NCBI GenBank assembly: GCA_012519985.1
Contig: JAAYPC010000287.1
Location: 1-54,784 of the forward strand
Direction of reading: 5' to 3'
Length of the DNA stretch: 54,784 nt
Source of the DNA: Fibrobacter sp.
GTDB lineage: Bacteria; Fibrobacterota; Chitinivibrionia; Chitinivibrionales; Chitinispirillaceae
Shown: positions 17,436 through 26,212 of the stretch, piece after piece
Numbering within the stretch: position 1 is the stretch's first letter
Layout: every line of letters begins with the position of its first letter
The notes under the pieces: model-generated
The model's database searches: none
Told to the model about the DNA's origin: nothing
The model's input: the letters and a program-made list of their open reading frames with translations, nothing else
Translations under genes and position numbers: made by a program

Positions 17436-17735
17436 AAGACCTGCTTTTCTATTTTCCAAACTGATATTAACGATTTTTCGATACCGATCCTTCTGCCTGA
17501 TTATCGAATTAAGGATCATTTAATTCATTTTTGTCTGAAAGATATATGAAAAATAGTCTATTACCTGCCTTTTCAAGAACACTTTAAAGTAGATGGTGTT
17601 TCTGTTTTGAGTTTGCTGTCCAAATCCTTTTTTTGAAGCTTGCAACTATGATATTATTTTTAACCGGAGTATTTCCTGATTCGTGATTCGGGGTACTAAA
17701 GTCTGATTGCCACACACCATTTTTCCGGAGGGCTA

Positions 17736-18527
17736 ATGGAGCTTTTAAAAGAGACTATAAAGGATTTCAGTGATGAGGAGCTGATAAATCAGTATTTAAA
17801 TCACCGGGGCGAGTACACGCCGGAAGCCTTCAGTACCATAGAAGAAGAGGTTAATTCACGTAACATCGACAAGAGCCTGTTGGAAAAAAAACCGGAAGTT
17901 GAAATAAAGAGAGGGCAGTTGAGTCTGGACAGTGATGATTTTATCGAGTTTGAAAACACGTTTTCCAGAAGCGATCTGATGATGGCAATATCCATTCTTA
18001 AGGAGCATGGAATACTGTTTTATGCAGACAACCCCAATTCTGTTGATTTTATTCCGCTTGAAAGTGAACTCCTGAAGAGATTTTCCATTCATGTGCACAA
18101 GGAGCACACAGAAAAAGCTCATCAGCTTTTAGATGAACATTTTGAAAAGGTGGGTTCAGATTACCTTTCCAAGTATTGCGGGACAAAAGACCAACTCAAA
18201 TCCTTTAATTTCCATGATATTCACATATCAGAAAAAGAAGCCAAAGAGCTGATCGATGTAGAATTCTCCTCAGAAGAGTTAGAGGTGATCACTAATTACG
18301 GGCAGCGGCTTCTTGCCGAGGTGGAAACAATCGAAAAGCAGCGGGTAGTCTTTTTCTATGATTCGGTAGAACCGCTTCTGGAATTGTTGCAGAAAAACGC
18401 AGATAAGCTAACCCGTACTGATCTGCTCACTGTTTTGGAAATACTGCAGATTTATTGTGATGATCCTCAATTTCCGGAATTCATGGATGAGGCGATAATG
18501 ACTCTTCTGAGTTTTTTCAACGAGTAG
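17736..18527 (+). CDS. Hypothetical protein with DUF2007-like (PII-like fold) segment
   Basis: A 263-aa soluble acidic protein. Residues about 65-140 (FENTFSRSDLMMAISILKEH, then HVHKEHTEKAHQLLDEH) resemble DUF2007, a small putative signal-transducing ferredoxin-like domain. The N-terminus (DFSDEELINQYLNHRGEY) looks like the short helical segment often preceding that domain, and the C-terminal 100 residues are helical and unrecognised. GGAGG lies 5 bases before the ATG. It converges with the membrane protein gene at 18538 with only 10 bases between stops. The DUF2007 call is by pattern only. Confidence 0.75.
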   Translation: MELLKETIKDFSDEELINQYLNHRGEYTPEAFSTIEEEVNSRNIDKSLLEKKPEVEIKRGQLSLDSDDFIEFENTFSRSDLMMAISILKEHGILFYADNPNSVDFIPLESELLKRFSIHVHKEHTEKAHQLLDEHFEKVGSDYLSKYCGTKDQLKSFNFHDIHISEKEAKELIDVEFSSEELEVITNYGQRLLAEVETIEKQRVVFFYDSVEPLLELLQKNADKLTRTDLLTVLEILQIYCDDPQFPEFMDEAIMTLLSFFNE

Positions 18528-18537
18528 ATTAGCCCCC

Positions 18538-19650
18538 TTATTTAAGGAAGGTAATGCTTGCTTCCTTTTTAAATGCGGCTAATGTTGAAAGGGATGCTTC
18601 TTTGTTGAAATGGACAATCATCCCTTTGCCGGGAGCGATAGTGGCAAAAATGGAGATCGTTTTACAATTACACATTTCCCTGAAAGCCTTTGCAAGGGCA
18701 TAGGTTTGATTTAATATGGACTGTTCAGAATTTTGGGCAGTCTTGTACTCCACTCTGAACGCATCGCTTGCAGTAGTGTACACATCGAGTATTTCCCCAA
18801 AGGGTTTTACCGTTTCTGTTACTGAAAAAACAGAACTGCCAAAAATTTCTTCCATCTGCTCTCTGGTCTGTATCATTTCTTTGTTCATTCCTGCATTGCG
18901 GTAAGTATTTATTAATCCAAACCATGCATGCATGTTGTACTTATTAAATGATATGGCAATTTTATAGAAATTAATGGCCTTCAAATAATCGTTCTCACAT
19001 GCTCTGGCAGAATCAACCCACAGATGAGATTCATGCTCGGATTTGGGGGAGATTTTTTCTCGTGATCTTTTTTCTTTATTTTGTTTTCTGGTGCTTTCTG
19101 TACTTTTCTCACTTTCTGAGGTATGTGCAATTTTGCTGGAAATCAGAATTTTCTTTTTTATTGCATAATGTTTTTGATTTCTGGAAGTTATAAATTCGGC
19201 TGCAATAAGCAAAAGGATTAAAAGTATTCCTGCTGTCGAAAAAATCAGGTAATTGTTTTTCTTTCTTTTAACAGGAGTATCAGTTCTGATTGGCAGTACA
19301 GATTTGTTTGAACCCTCATGAATAATTGGTTGCTCTCTTTTTTCTTTGAGAACCGAAGGAGTCTCTTTGATTTGAGAATCGTTCTCAGGTAAAGAATTGG
19401 GGTGAAATGGTTGACTGTCTTTTTCAGGTTTCTGCTCGGTTATTGTAAATTTTACACCCAGACGGTTGAGCTGTTTGCTTTGATATTGTAATTCGTGGGC
19501 GGTTAAATTTTTCAGCAGCACGAAAGGTGGTTTTTCTACCATGATCAGCGCACTTTGAAGAGAGATAGCGGGGTCATGAGCCAGTTGTCGTGCGATGATC
19601 ATTTTAGCCCTGTTATTGTTAATGGAGGTTACTGTAAGAGTGTACTTCAT
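18538..19650 (-). CDS. Membrane protein with N-terminal L7/L12-like domain and TPR-like C-terminal region
   Basis: A 370-aa bitopic protein. Residues about 1-75 (AKMIIARQLAHDPAISLQSA, PPFVLLKNLTAHE, LNRLGVKFTIT) follow the helix-helix-strand pattern of the ribosomal L7/L12 C-terminal domain, here as a cytoplasmic module. A charged linker leads to one transmembrane helix (about 132-150, YLIFSTAGILLILLLIAAEF). A Lys/Ser/Glu-rich linker follows, then a TPR-like helical stretch (YLKAINFYKIAISFNKYNMHAWFGLI). The ATG at 19650 is used in place of 19698 because CCGGAG lies 5-6 bases upstream. The function is unknown. The L7/L12-like call is a fold-level impression. Confidence 0.75.
   Translation of the reverse strand: MKYTLTVTSINNNRAKMIIARQLAHDPAISLQSALIMVEKPPFVLLKNLTAHELQYQSKQLNRLGVKFTITEQKPEKDSQPFHPNSLPENDSQIKETPSVLKEKREQPIIHEGSNKSVLPIRTDTPVKRKKNNYLIFSTAGILLILLLIAAEFITSRNQKHYAIKKKILISSKIAHTSESEKSTESTRKQNKEKRSREKISPKSEHESHLWVDSARACENDYLKAINFYKIAISFNKYNMHAWFGLINTYRNAGMNKEMIQTREQMEEIFGSSVFSVTETVKPFGEILDVYTTASDAFRVEYKTAQNSEQSILNQTYALAKAFREMCNCKTISIFATIAPGKGMIVHFNKEASLSTLAAFKKEASITFLK
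18544..18570 (+). terminator. Intrinsic terminator of the DUF2007-like gene
   Basis: A 7-bp stem (AAGGAAG at 18544-18550 with CTTCCTT at 18561-18567) is followed by TTT and an AT-rich tract, 16 bases past the stop at 18527. It lies inside the 3' end of the convergent gene, so the two transcripts overlap. Confidence 0.45.
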
Positions 19651-19988
19651 TTGATCTCCGGATTTAGGGCAAACTATAGAGAACTGAACTCTTGTCACGT
19701 TAATGCTGTGAGCAGGATCTACCTATATTATAACAATCAAAAAGGTTTCTGTTCAAATCCGACATTTTTAATACTATAAGCATCAAATCCTGAACAAATC
19801 CCTTAAATTTAAACAAGACAGGAAATGATAAACCGGTTCAATTCAAATTTGGTATCTACCTTGAAGCATCTTATTCCCTTTTAGAATTTAGGCTTTTGGA
19901 ATTTGTTTAGGATTTGAAAATTGTGATTTGGAATTTTATAACTGATTAGATAGCTGAAATGTTACTACAATTTTTTTATTTTTGCCAC

Positions 19989-20018
19989 TTGACCGCTCTA
20001 TGTGGCAGGATTCATATT
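19989..20018 (+). promoter_or_regulatory. Candidate promoter for the COX24-type ribosomal gene
   Basis: TTGACC (19989-19994) and CATATT (20013-20018) are 18 bases apart, 47 bases before the start codon at 20065. The fit is moderate. The rest of the 19651-20064 interval contains nothing else I recognise. Confidence 0.4.
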
Positions 20019-20064
20019 ATGGATCCTAAAAATTGAAATACCTTTTTGAAAGGAATTGGGCGTA

Positions 20065-20154
20065 ATGTCGAGCGTCAAAAAGAAGAGAAAAGCGAAAATA
20101 AACAGACACAAGCGTAAAAAACGTCGTCGTATGAACAGACATAAAAAGAAGTAA
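20065..20154 (+). CDS. Very small basic ribosomal protein, AURKAIP1/COX24 (bTHX-like) type
   Basis: A 29-codon gene encoding MSSVKKKRKAKINRHKRKKR followed by RRMNRHKKK. The SSVKKKRKxKxxRHKxKKRRRxxRHKKK pattern is that of AURKAIP1/COX24-domain proteins, tiny Lys/Arg-rich proteins that bind the small ribosomal subunit in several phyla. More than half of the residues are basic. AAGGA lies 10 bases before the ATG, a candidate promoter lies upstream and a good terminator begins 60 bases after the stop, so it is a free-standing transcription unit. The short length makes it easy to miss. The longer antisense frame across it is a shadow. Confidence 0.85.
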   Translation: MSSVKKKRKAKINRHKRKKRRRMNRHKKK

Positions 20155-20213
20155 AGACGCTGCATCATTACTGTATAAAGTATTGTTGTGTCAGTTTTTA
20201 TATGATTAAAATC

Positions 20214-20240
20214 GGAGGTGTATTTTACATCTCCTTTTTT
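20214..20240 (+). terminator. Intrinsic terminator after the small ribosomal gene
   Basis: An 8-bp stem (GGAGGTGT with ACATCTCC, one G-U pair) with a 4-base loop is followed by six T. It is well placed to end the transcript of the 29-codon gene. Confidence 0.8.
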
Positions 20241-20407
20241 ATTATTGCTGAATTTCTCGCTACTATTCCACCGAAAAAACTTCATAGCTGCTCCTGCTGT
20301 TTCTGTGCCCTTTTTATTTTAATGTTTAAGAAGTAATTTCCCTTACTAATTAGTTTTAATAAGGTATTTATAATTTAAAGACATAACAAACTCTTCAGAA
20401 AGACCGG

Positions 20408-22546
20408 ATGGTTTTACAGGGTATAGTAACTGAAATTACATATCAGAACCAGGATTCTGGTTTCATGGTTGTGCAGTTAAAAGCGGATTCAGCCAAAAAT
20501 CATTATACCTGTGTTGGGGTGATGCCTAATGTTGTGGCTGGGGAGTCGGTATGTTTTCATGGTGAATGGGAGACTCACAAACGTTTCGGGCCACAGTTTG
20601 TTGTGAAAAGATACGAGCTGGTGAAACCTTCTACACTGGAGGGGATCGAGTTGTTATTGGGTTCCGGTTTAATCTCAAGCATTGGACCGGTTCGATCTAA
20701 AGCGATAATAGAGACTTTTGGTTTAGATACATTAAATATCCTGGATAAAGAACCTCGAAGATTGTTGGAAGTCCCGGGTATAGGGCGAAAGATGATGGAA
20801 CGGATTGCAGAATCCTGGCAGCAGCACAGTCAGATTCGTCATCTTATGCTCTTTCTCCAGGATTATGGAGTCAGTGTCAATCTTGCACAGAAGATATTTA
20901 AAACCTGGGGTGAAGAGGCACAGGCCAGAATCAGTGAGAATCCGTATGCATTAATTGATGATATCTGGGGTGTAGGGTTTATTAAAGCCGATGCAATAGC
21001 TCAAAAGATGGGTTTTTCGCATGATTCCTTTAAGCGAATCCGTGCAGGGTTGGTTTATGTCCTTCAGGAAGCATCCAATGATGGTCATTCGTATTTGCCG
21101 GTTTCTGAACTGGTCAGGAAATCTGCAGAACTTCTGGGTGTCAAAGAGGAGTTGGTGATTTATTCTCTGGATCATGTTATAAAGACCGGTGTATTAATTA
21201 AGGATAATGATTGCATTTATTTACCCCGATATTTTCATGCAGAGAAATATATTGCAGAGAACCTGGTATCCAGAAAATCTCCCGTAAATATGCGGGTAGA
21301 GGAAAATGATTTAGAAAATTGGCTCATAGATTATCAGAAAAAGCATGATTTCCATGCAGATCCTTTGCAGCTAAAAGCCATCAGGCAGGCCATTTTAAAT
21401 CCCCTTTTTATTCTTACAGGAGGCCCGGGTACAGGGAAGACTACCATTCTACAGGTTATTGTATCGTATTTCAGGGAAAAGCGCAGTTTTATTGCATTGG
21501 CAGCTCCGACCGGAAGAGCGGCTCAGAGGATGGGAAGTGTGGCAGGACTGACCGCTAAAACAATCCACCGGCTTCTGGAATTTAAGGGAGGTGCATCGGG
21601 ATACGATTTTGGAAGAGATGAGAATAACCCCATAGAAGCTGATGTAATAATACTGGATGAGATGTCCATGGTAGACGTGATGCTTATGCGCAAGTTTATT
21701 TCAGCAGTGAAAAAAGACACCAGACTGATTATGGTGGGAGACTTTCATCAGTTGCCTTCTGTGGGGGCGGGAAATGTGCTCTCTGATCTGATTGATAGCG
21801 GATTTATTCCCCATGTGCATCTGAAGACCATTTTCAGACAGGCCGCAGCCAGCAGAATTGTAACTGCTGCGCATGAAATAATTTCAGGGATAGTTCCCTT
21901 TTTTTTCAATTCCAAAGATGATAATTGCTTTTTTGTTCAGCAACAGGAGCCTCAACAATGTGTAGAGCTTATTGTTGATCTGGTTTCAAGACGACTTCCA
22001 ACCCGTTATCATTTCAATCCGATAATTGATATTCAGGTTTTATCCCCGATGCATAAAGGATTTTTAGGTACACAGAATTTAAATAAAGTATTACAGAAAG
22101 AACTAAATGGCCAGACCCGTTGTGTAATCCGTGGAGAGAACTGTTTCTTTCTGGGTGATAAGGTTATGCAGATCAGGAATAACTATGATTTGGGTGTTTT
22201 TAATGGGGATATTGGCAGAGTGGTTGAAATAACCGATGATCAGGGGTTGTGTGTTGATTTTGATGGCAACAGGGTTCAATACGAAAGCAGGGAACTTGAT
22301 GAGCTGGTTGCGGCTTACTGTATCAGTATCCATAAGAGTCAGGGTTGTGAGTTTAATGCGGTTATAATTCCTGTAAGTACTCAACATTATATAATGCTTC
22401 AGCGTAACCTCATTTACACTGCCTTGACCAGAGCAAAACAGCTCTGTGTTTTTGTGGGATCTGTTCAGGCATTGGAGATAGCGGTAAAAAACAATGAAGC
22501 ACTCAAGCGTTACTCACAGCTTTCTTGCCGCATGCAGTGCGCATGA
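20408..22546 (+). CDS. recD2: RecD2-type ATP-dependent 5'-3' DNA helicase
   Basis: A 712-aa SF1B helicase acting in DNA repair and replication-fork processing without RecBC. An N-terminal OB-like domain (about 1-75) and helix-hairpin-helix repeats (IGPVRSKAI, VPGIGRKMMERI) precede the motor. Walker A is GGPGTGKTT at residues 338-346, motif Ia is LAAPTGRAAQRM, Walker B is VIILDEMSMVD at about 414-424, and motif III is MVGDFHQLPSVGAG. The C-terminal motor ends with the UvrD-C-like AAYCISIHKSQGCEFNAVII and YTALTRAKQL motifs. The length and all motifs are normal for RecD2. It appears monocistronic, with tRNA-Arg following after 186 bases. Confidence 0.95.
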   Translation: MVLQGIVTEITYQNQDSGFMVVQLKADSAKNHYTCVGVMPNVVAGESVCFHGEWETHKRFGPQFVVKRYELVKPSTLEGIELLLGSGLISSIGPVRSKAIIETFGLDTLNILDKEPRRLLEVPGIGRKMMERIAESWQQHSQIRHLMLFLQDYGVSVNLAQKIFKTWGEEAQARISENPYALIDDIWGVGFIKADAIAQKMGFSHDSFKRIRAGLVYVLQEASNDGHSYLPVSELVRKSAELLGVKEELVIYSLDHVIKTGVLIKDNDCIYLPRYFHAEKYIAENLVSRKSPVNMRVEENDLENWLIDYQKKHDFHADPLQLKAIRQAILNPLFILTGGPGTGKTTILQVIVSYFREKRSFIALAAPTGRAAQRMGSVAGLTAKTIHRLLEFKGGASGYDFGRDENNPIEADVIILDEMSMVDVMLMRKFISAVKKDTRLIMVGDFHQLPSVGAGNVLSDLIDSGFIPHVHLKTIFRQAAASRIVTAAHEIISGIVPFFFNSKDDNCFFVQQQEPQQCVELIVDLVSRRLPTRYHFNPIIDIQVLSPMHKGFLGTQNLNKVLQKELNGQTRCVIRGENCFFLGDKVMQIRNNYDLGVFNGDIGRVVEITDDQGLCVDFDGNRVQYESRELDELVAAYCISIHKSQGCEFNAVIIPVSTQHYIMLQRNLIYTALTRAKQLCVFVGSVQALEIAVKNNEALKRYSQLSCRMQCA

Positions 22547-22658
22547 GACATTTTTTAAAGGAAATCTGTTGCCACTGTTTCCAAGAGACAATTATTTTCA
22601 AAAAAATGTGATTTTCTCTATGGATTGAGGCTTTTCATAATTTACTGGGCTATAGACC

Positions 22659-22682
22659 AGTACCGTATTTCTATTCGGTACT
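22659..22682. repeat. Inverted repeat between recD2 and tRNA-Arg
   Basis: Perfect 7-bp arms (AGTACCG at 22659-22665, CGGTACT at 22676-22682) end at the first base of the tRNA promoter's -35 box. No T-tract follows. It could be a binding site or part of recD2 mRNA ending. Confidence 0.35.
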
Positions 22683-22709
22683 TGAAAGCCTTATTGTATG
22701 CATTATATT
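22682..22709 (+). promoter_or_regulatory. Sigma70-type promoter of tRNA-Arg
   Basis: TTGAAA (22682-22687) and TATATT (22704-22709) are separated by 16 bases, 23 bases before the tRNA. Transcription may run on into the STAS-PEGA gene, whose start lies only 55 bases after the tRNA and which has no other obvious promoter. Confidence 0.65.
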
Positions 22710-22732
22710 TTTCTTAATATATTTAGGTGAAA

Positions 22733-22806
22733 GCGCCAGTAGCTCAGTTGGATAGAGCGTCGGCCTCCGGAGCCGAAGGCCACAGGTTCGAATCCTGTCT
22801 GGCGTA
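22733..22806 (+). tRNA. tRNA-Arg (anticodon CCG)
   Basis: A full cloverleaf of 74 bases: acceptor GCGCCAG with CTGGCGT (first pair G-U), D arm GCTC/GAGC, anticodon arm TCGGC/GCCGA with loop CTCCGGA (anticodon CCG, reads CGG), variable loop AGGCC and T arm ACAGG-TTCGAAT-CCTGT. The discriminator is A, and CCA is not encoded. Confidence 0.95.
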
Positions 22807-22848
22807 CTGAAAATGAAAATTAAACGCGAAAATACAACTATCCTTATC

Positions 22849-22864
22849 AAAGGAGGTTATTATT
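22849..22864 (+). promoter_or_regulatory. Strong Shine-Dalgarno placed for an ATT start codon
   Basis: AAAGGAGG (22849-22856) is followed after exactly 5 bases by ATT at 22862. No ATG, GTG or TTG lies at a suitable distance in the open frame. An ATG-started mini-ORF (22813-22866, 17 codons) in another frame spans the site and its TAA overlaps the proposed start, which could couple or repress initiation. Confidence 0.6.
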
Positions 22865-24799
22865 AACTTCCGTACTAAAACCCGCGGTCTTTTTGAGATT
22901 GTAGAGCCTGTTCTGGAAGAAGGAGAGGTATTTGATTCTTCACTTCTTAAAGAAACAGTAAATTCTCTGATTGCCACCGGCAAACGGAATTTTGCCCTGG
23001 ACTTGTCACCACTTGATTATATCTATTCAGATACGATCAATGCATTGATGGCGTTAAACAGAATTACATTGGATGTAAGTGGGCGTCTGTCACTTCTGGG
23101 GCCACAACCTGAAGTATTGCAGATCCTCAAGCGTGCCGGTATTCATAATATATTGAGGATATTTGATAATGAGACGGAGTTAATCAGGACCTCCGAAGAG
23201 ATTATTCTTCAGACCTCCAGTTTTCATCTTGGTGATCTTAAAAACCTGGCACAACAGGAGCCTCAATCAGAATTTGACCAGTTGCGTTCGGAGATCGGTT
23301 CAGCATTCGGCGGTGCATCTTCTGATATGCAGGAAGAGTCGCTTCCACCACCACCGAAAACCAAAGGCATTTCTTCGTACATGCCATCTCAACCGCCAGT
23401 AGTTGGCCCTGTTGCATCATCTATCGAACAGGAATTTGATGATGCATTCAGCCAGTTTGAATCCGAAGATAGCGGTATGGATTATAATGCTGCAACACCG
23501 AACCAGTACAATAATCCACAGGCGACTAATTATATTCCCCCACCACCTCCAACCAGAACAGTTTTCAATCCTGCTGCTGCGCAGTTTCAGAATCGCCAAT
23601 ATATGCCTCAGCCACCGGTTTCTCCAGTACCACCTCCTCGTCCAGTGGTTCCACAGACTCCGGTTTTTGAATCTCCTCAAATGCCATCGGGGCATGTGCC
23701 AACCGATTTCTCAGGTGTTAGAAACGATCGTTTTCAACCACCTGTTTCATCTCATGCTGCTCAGCCACTAGACGATGAATTTGATGAAGAGATTGCTGGA
23801 AGAGGCAGAAAAGCTAAAATCCAGGATGATTCTTTTGACGAGTCCGATGATGATTTCTTTGAAGAAGGAAAAAAGAAATCCCCGGTACCGATGCTCATCA
23901 TAATTGTGGTGCTGCTGGCACTTGGTGGAGTGGGTGTCTATTTCGCCTATAATATGTTGTCAAGCAAGCCGGCTGTTCAGACTCCAGTTACTACTCCGCA
24001 ACCTCCTGCACCACCACCTGCTCCAGTCGATACCGCATCAAAGGTATCTGAATCTGAAGCGAAGGAAGAGGCAAAAGAAGTTGAAGAGAAGGTTGTTGAG
24101 AAGAAATCGGAACCGAAAGTTAGTGAAACTGCACGTGTATCGCAGCCAAAACCAAAGCCACGTACTTCTACGCCTACTCCTGCTCCCAGACGTCGTGCAC
24201 CTGTCAGCAAGCCGGCAGCAAGCGAGAACAAGGTGGTAATTACTTCCGTACCTTCAGGTGCAAAGGTTACCATTAATGGGGATTATATGGGGATTACACC
24301 TTATACCTGGGACAAACCCATTTTTGGCCCTCTGTCGGTAGTGGTATCAAAGGATGGTTACGAAGATGATTCCAAAGTGTTTGAATTTACGGGCGGAAAC
24401 GTAAGGGAGAGTTTTTCTCTTCGCAAAGCTGCTATAGCACCACCGCCACCTGTTACCTATTCAGAGCCGGAACCTGAACCACCGGCGCCAAAATATACGC
24501 CGCCACCGCCACCACCAGCACCGGCACCGGTATCGGTACCCGAGCCTGTGGCTAGACCGACACCGACACCGATTTCCAGCAGTATCTCTGGTGGTGAGGC
24601 ATCAATTTTCATAGCATCTATACCACCAGTAGCAGATGTTTATCTCGATGGTAAACTGATTGGTAAAACCAATGTTTCTGAGATCAAGCTGCCAGCAGGT
24701 ACTCACAATCTTAAGTTTGTAAAAGGCGTTAAGGAGATCACTAAAGCTATTACTGTTCAGCCGGGAAAGAATCCCTCACAAATGGTACGGCTTCAGTAG
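22862..24799 (+). CDS. STAS domain - transmembrane - double PEGA protein, probable ATT start
   Basis: A 645-aa protein if it starts at the ATT. Residues 1-110 form a complete STAS (anti-sigma-antagonist-like) domain: NFRTKTRGLFEIVEP as first strand, FALDLSPLDYIYSDTINALM as the core strand and helix, and LSLLGPQPEVLQILKRAGI at the end. The usual phosphorylatable Ser/Thr position appears as YSDT. A Pro/Gln-rich linker (about 140-305) leads to one transmembrane helix (PMLIIIVVLLALGGVGVYFA) and then a second Pro/Lys/Glu-rich stretch. Two PEGA domains follow, one from VVITSVPSGAKVTINGDYMG and one from IFIASIPPVADVYLDGKLIG. A start at the TTG 23003 would cut off the first strands of STAS. The protein links a cytoplasmic sensor-like domain to periplasmic PEGA modules. 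Confidence 0.82.
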   Translation: MNFRTKTRGLFEIVEPVLEEGEVFDSSLLKETVNSLIATGKRNFALDLSPLDYIYSDTINALMALNRITLDVSGRLSLLGPQPEVLQILKRAGIHNILRIFDNETELIRTSEEIILQTSSFHLGDLKNLAQQEPQSEFDQLRSEIGSAFGGASSDMQEESLPPPPKTKGISSYMPSQPPVVGPVASSIEQEFDDAFSQFESEDSGMDYNAATPNQYNNPQATNYIPPPPPTRTVFNPAAAQFQNRQYMPQPPVSPVPPPRPVVPQTPVFESPQMPSGHVPTDFSGVRNDRFQPPVSSHAAQPLDDEFDEEIAGRGRKAKIQDDSFDESDDDFFEEGKKKSPVPMLIIIVVLLALGGVGVYFAYNMLSSKPAVQTPVTTPQPPAPPPAPVDTASKVSESEAKEEAKEVEEKVVEKKSEPKVSETARVSQPKPKPRTSTPTPAPRRRAPVSKPAASENKVVITSVPSGAKVTINGDYMGITPYTWDKPIFGPLSVVVSKDGYEDDSKVFEFTGGNVRESFSLRKAAIAPPPPVTYSEPEPEPPAPKYTPPPPPPAPAPVSVPEPVARPTPTPISSSISGGEASIFIASIPPVADVYLDGKLIGKTNVSEIKLPAGTHNLKFVKGVKEITKAITVQPGKNPSQMVRLQ

Positions 24800-24805
24800 T
24801 TGATA

Positions 24806-26212
24806 ATGTTTTCTCACAAGTATAGGTTACCATTAAGAAATTATCGGAGACGGAAGCGGAGAATTCCGCTGATCCGCTCCCTTCTGATAGCATCAGCAGT
24901 ATTTTTGATCTGGAAGGTTGTTCCCAGAAATCATTCAGCCGATCAAAAGACTCCAATAATGGAGGCTGCAATAGTTCCTTCTCTGCCACCTGTTAGTAAT
25001 CCGCTTCAAAAAAAAATAGAAGAAACAGAACTGCTCTCCTGTACGATAAAGCCTGGAGATACATTCTATGGAGTGCTGGCAAGATTCGAAATCAATAACA
25101 ATTTGACCAGAGAAATACTTAATTCTTTAAAACCTTTAGGGTTGCCGTCGCTTTTTCCTGGTGATTCGCTCATAGTCAAAAAAAGTGAAAATGGGAAAAT
25201 TGAAGAACTGGAACTGTTAAGCAGGTCTCAATATCGCTTTCAGGTAAAATGCTCCGATTCTTTAATAGTGGCTCAAAAAAAAAATGTTGATATAACCACC
25301 TATACCTGCATGGTAAATGGGGTTCTGGAATCCTCACTCTCAGAAGACCTCTATAAATACGGAATATCGGATGTGATCACCTGGAAATTCGCAGACATTT
25401 TCGCCTGGGATATTAATTTCTTTTTGGATCCCAGAAAAGGAGATTCTTTTCAGATAATTTTTGAGAAGAAATTTGCTGATGGCAGATTCGTGGGCTATGG
25501 TGAAATCCTGTCAGCGCGATATGTTAATAATGGAAAAGAGTTTTTAGCTTTTGGTGTGCCGGATAAGGGTGGGAAGTTACATTATTACGATAAAAACGGT
25601 AAATCTGTTCAGAAACAGTTTTTAAAAGCTCCTTTGAAATATTCTCGTATATCATCGAATTTCAGCTATAACAGAAAACATCCGATACTGGGAATAGTAA
25701 GACCACACCTGGGAATTGATTACGCAGCGCCTATAGGTACGCCGGTATCTGCTGCAGCGGATGGCAGGGTCTCTTTTTCGGGATGGAAGGGTGGCTATGG
25801 TAAAATGGTTATTTTGTCCCATGGAGGGGCATACGAGACGCATTATGGCCATTTGCATTCAATACGTCCAAAAATCCGGACAGGCGCTTTTGTGAAGCAG
25901 GGTGATCAGATAGGAACGGTAGGATCTACCGGTTTGTCCACAGGACCACATCTGGATTACCGTATGAAACGTCATGGAAGGTTTGTAAATCCTTTAACAA
26001 TAGCTCCCCCTTCCAGCGGTACCATAACCGAGGACAGAAGAATGGAATTTCAGAATGTTAAGCAAGCTTGTTTAACTGCTATGGAAAAACGTTTTCCTCA
26101 ACAGGTCGGATTGCATATTTTGGAAATTGAAACACCGGTTACTGAAGAACCTGTTGTTCATCAGATTAACCGTGAAACAGGTTTAATAAATGGCATCAAC
26201 ACAGACTCTTGA
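24806..26212 (+). CDS. M23-family peptidoglycan endopeptidase with LysM-like segment
   Basis: A 468-aa envelope hydrolase. An arginine-rich N-terminus precedes one transmembrane or signal helix (about 25-38, SLLIASAVFLIWKVV), so the protein is probably anchored in the inner membrane facing the periplasm. A LysM-like region (about 75-130, IKPGDTFYGVLARFEI to LFPGDSLIV) is followed by an M23 domain with metal ligands in HLGIDYAAPIG (H301, D305) and THYGHLHS (about 349-354). All zinc ligands are present, so it should be active, resembling MepM. The start at the ATG 24806 is preferred over a TTG two codons earlier that abuts the previous stop. It overlaps the next gene by 23 bases. Confidence 0.9.
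   Translation: MFSHKYRLPLRNYRRRKRRIPLIRSLLIASAVFLIWKVVPRNHSADQKTPIMEAAIVPSLPPVSNPLQKKIEETELLSCTIKPGDTFYGVLARFEINNNLTREILNSLKPLGLPSLFPGDSLIVKKSENGKIEELELLSRSQYRFQVKCSDSLIVAQKKNVDITTYTCMVNGVLESSLSEDLYKYGISDVITWKFADIFAWDINFFLDPRKGDSFQIIFEKKFADGRFVGYGEILSARYVNNGKEFLAFGVPDKGGKLHYYDKNGKSVQKQFLKAPLKYSRISSNFSYNRKHPILGIVRPHLGIDYAAPIGTPVSAAADGRVSFSGWKGGYGKMVILSHGGAYETHYGHLHSIRPKIRTGAFVKQGDQIGTVGSTGLSTGPHLDYRMKRHGRFVNPLTIAPPSSGTITEDRRMEFQNVKQACLTAMEKRFPQQVGLHILEIETPVTEEPVVHQINRETGLINGINTDS

Noticed and set aside
19998..20285. 95-aa minus-strand ORF
   Set aside because: It is antisense to the 29-codon ribosomal gene and its terminator; its hydrophobic, aromatic composition is a shadow of Lys/Arg codons.
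23977..24273. Antisense ORF over the Pro/Lys/Glu-rich part of the STAS-PEGA gene
   Set aside because: It is a low-complexity shadow of the coding strand.
24800..24805. TTG start for the M23 peptidase
   Set aside because: It abuts the previous stop with no better ribosome-binding site; the ATG two codons later is simpler, although either is possible.
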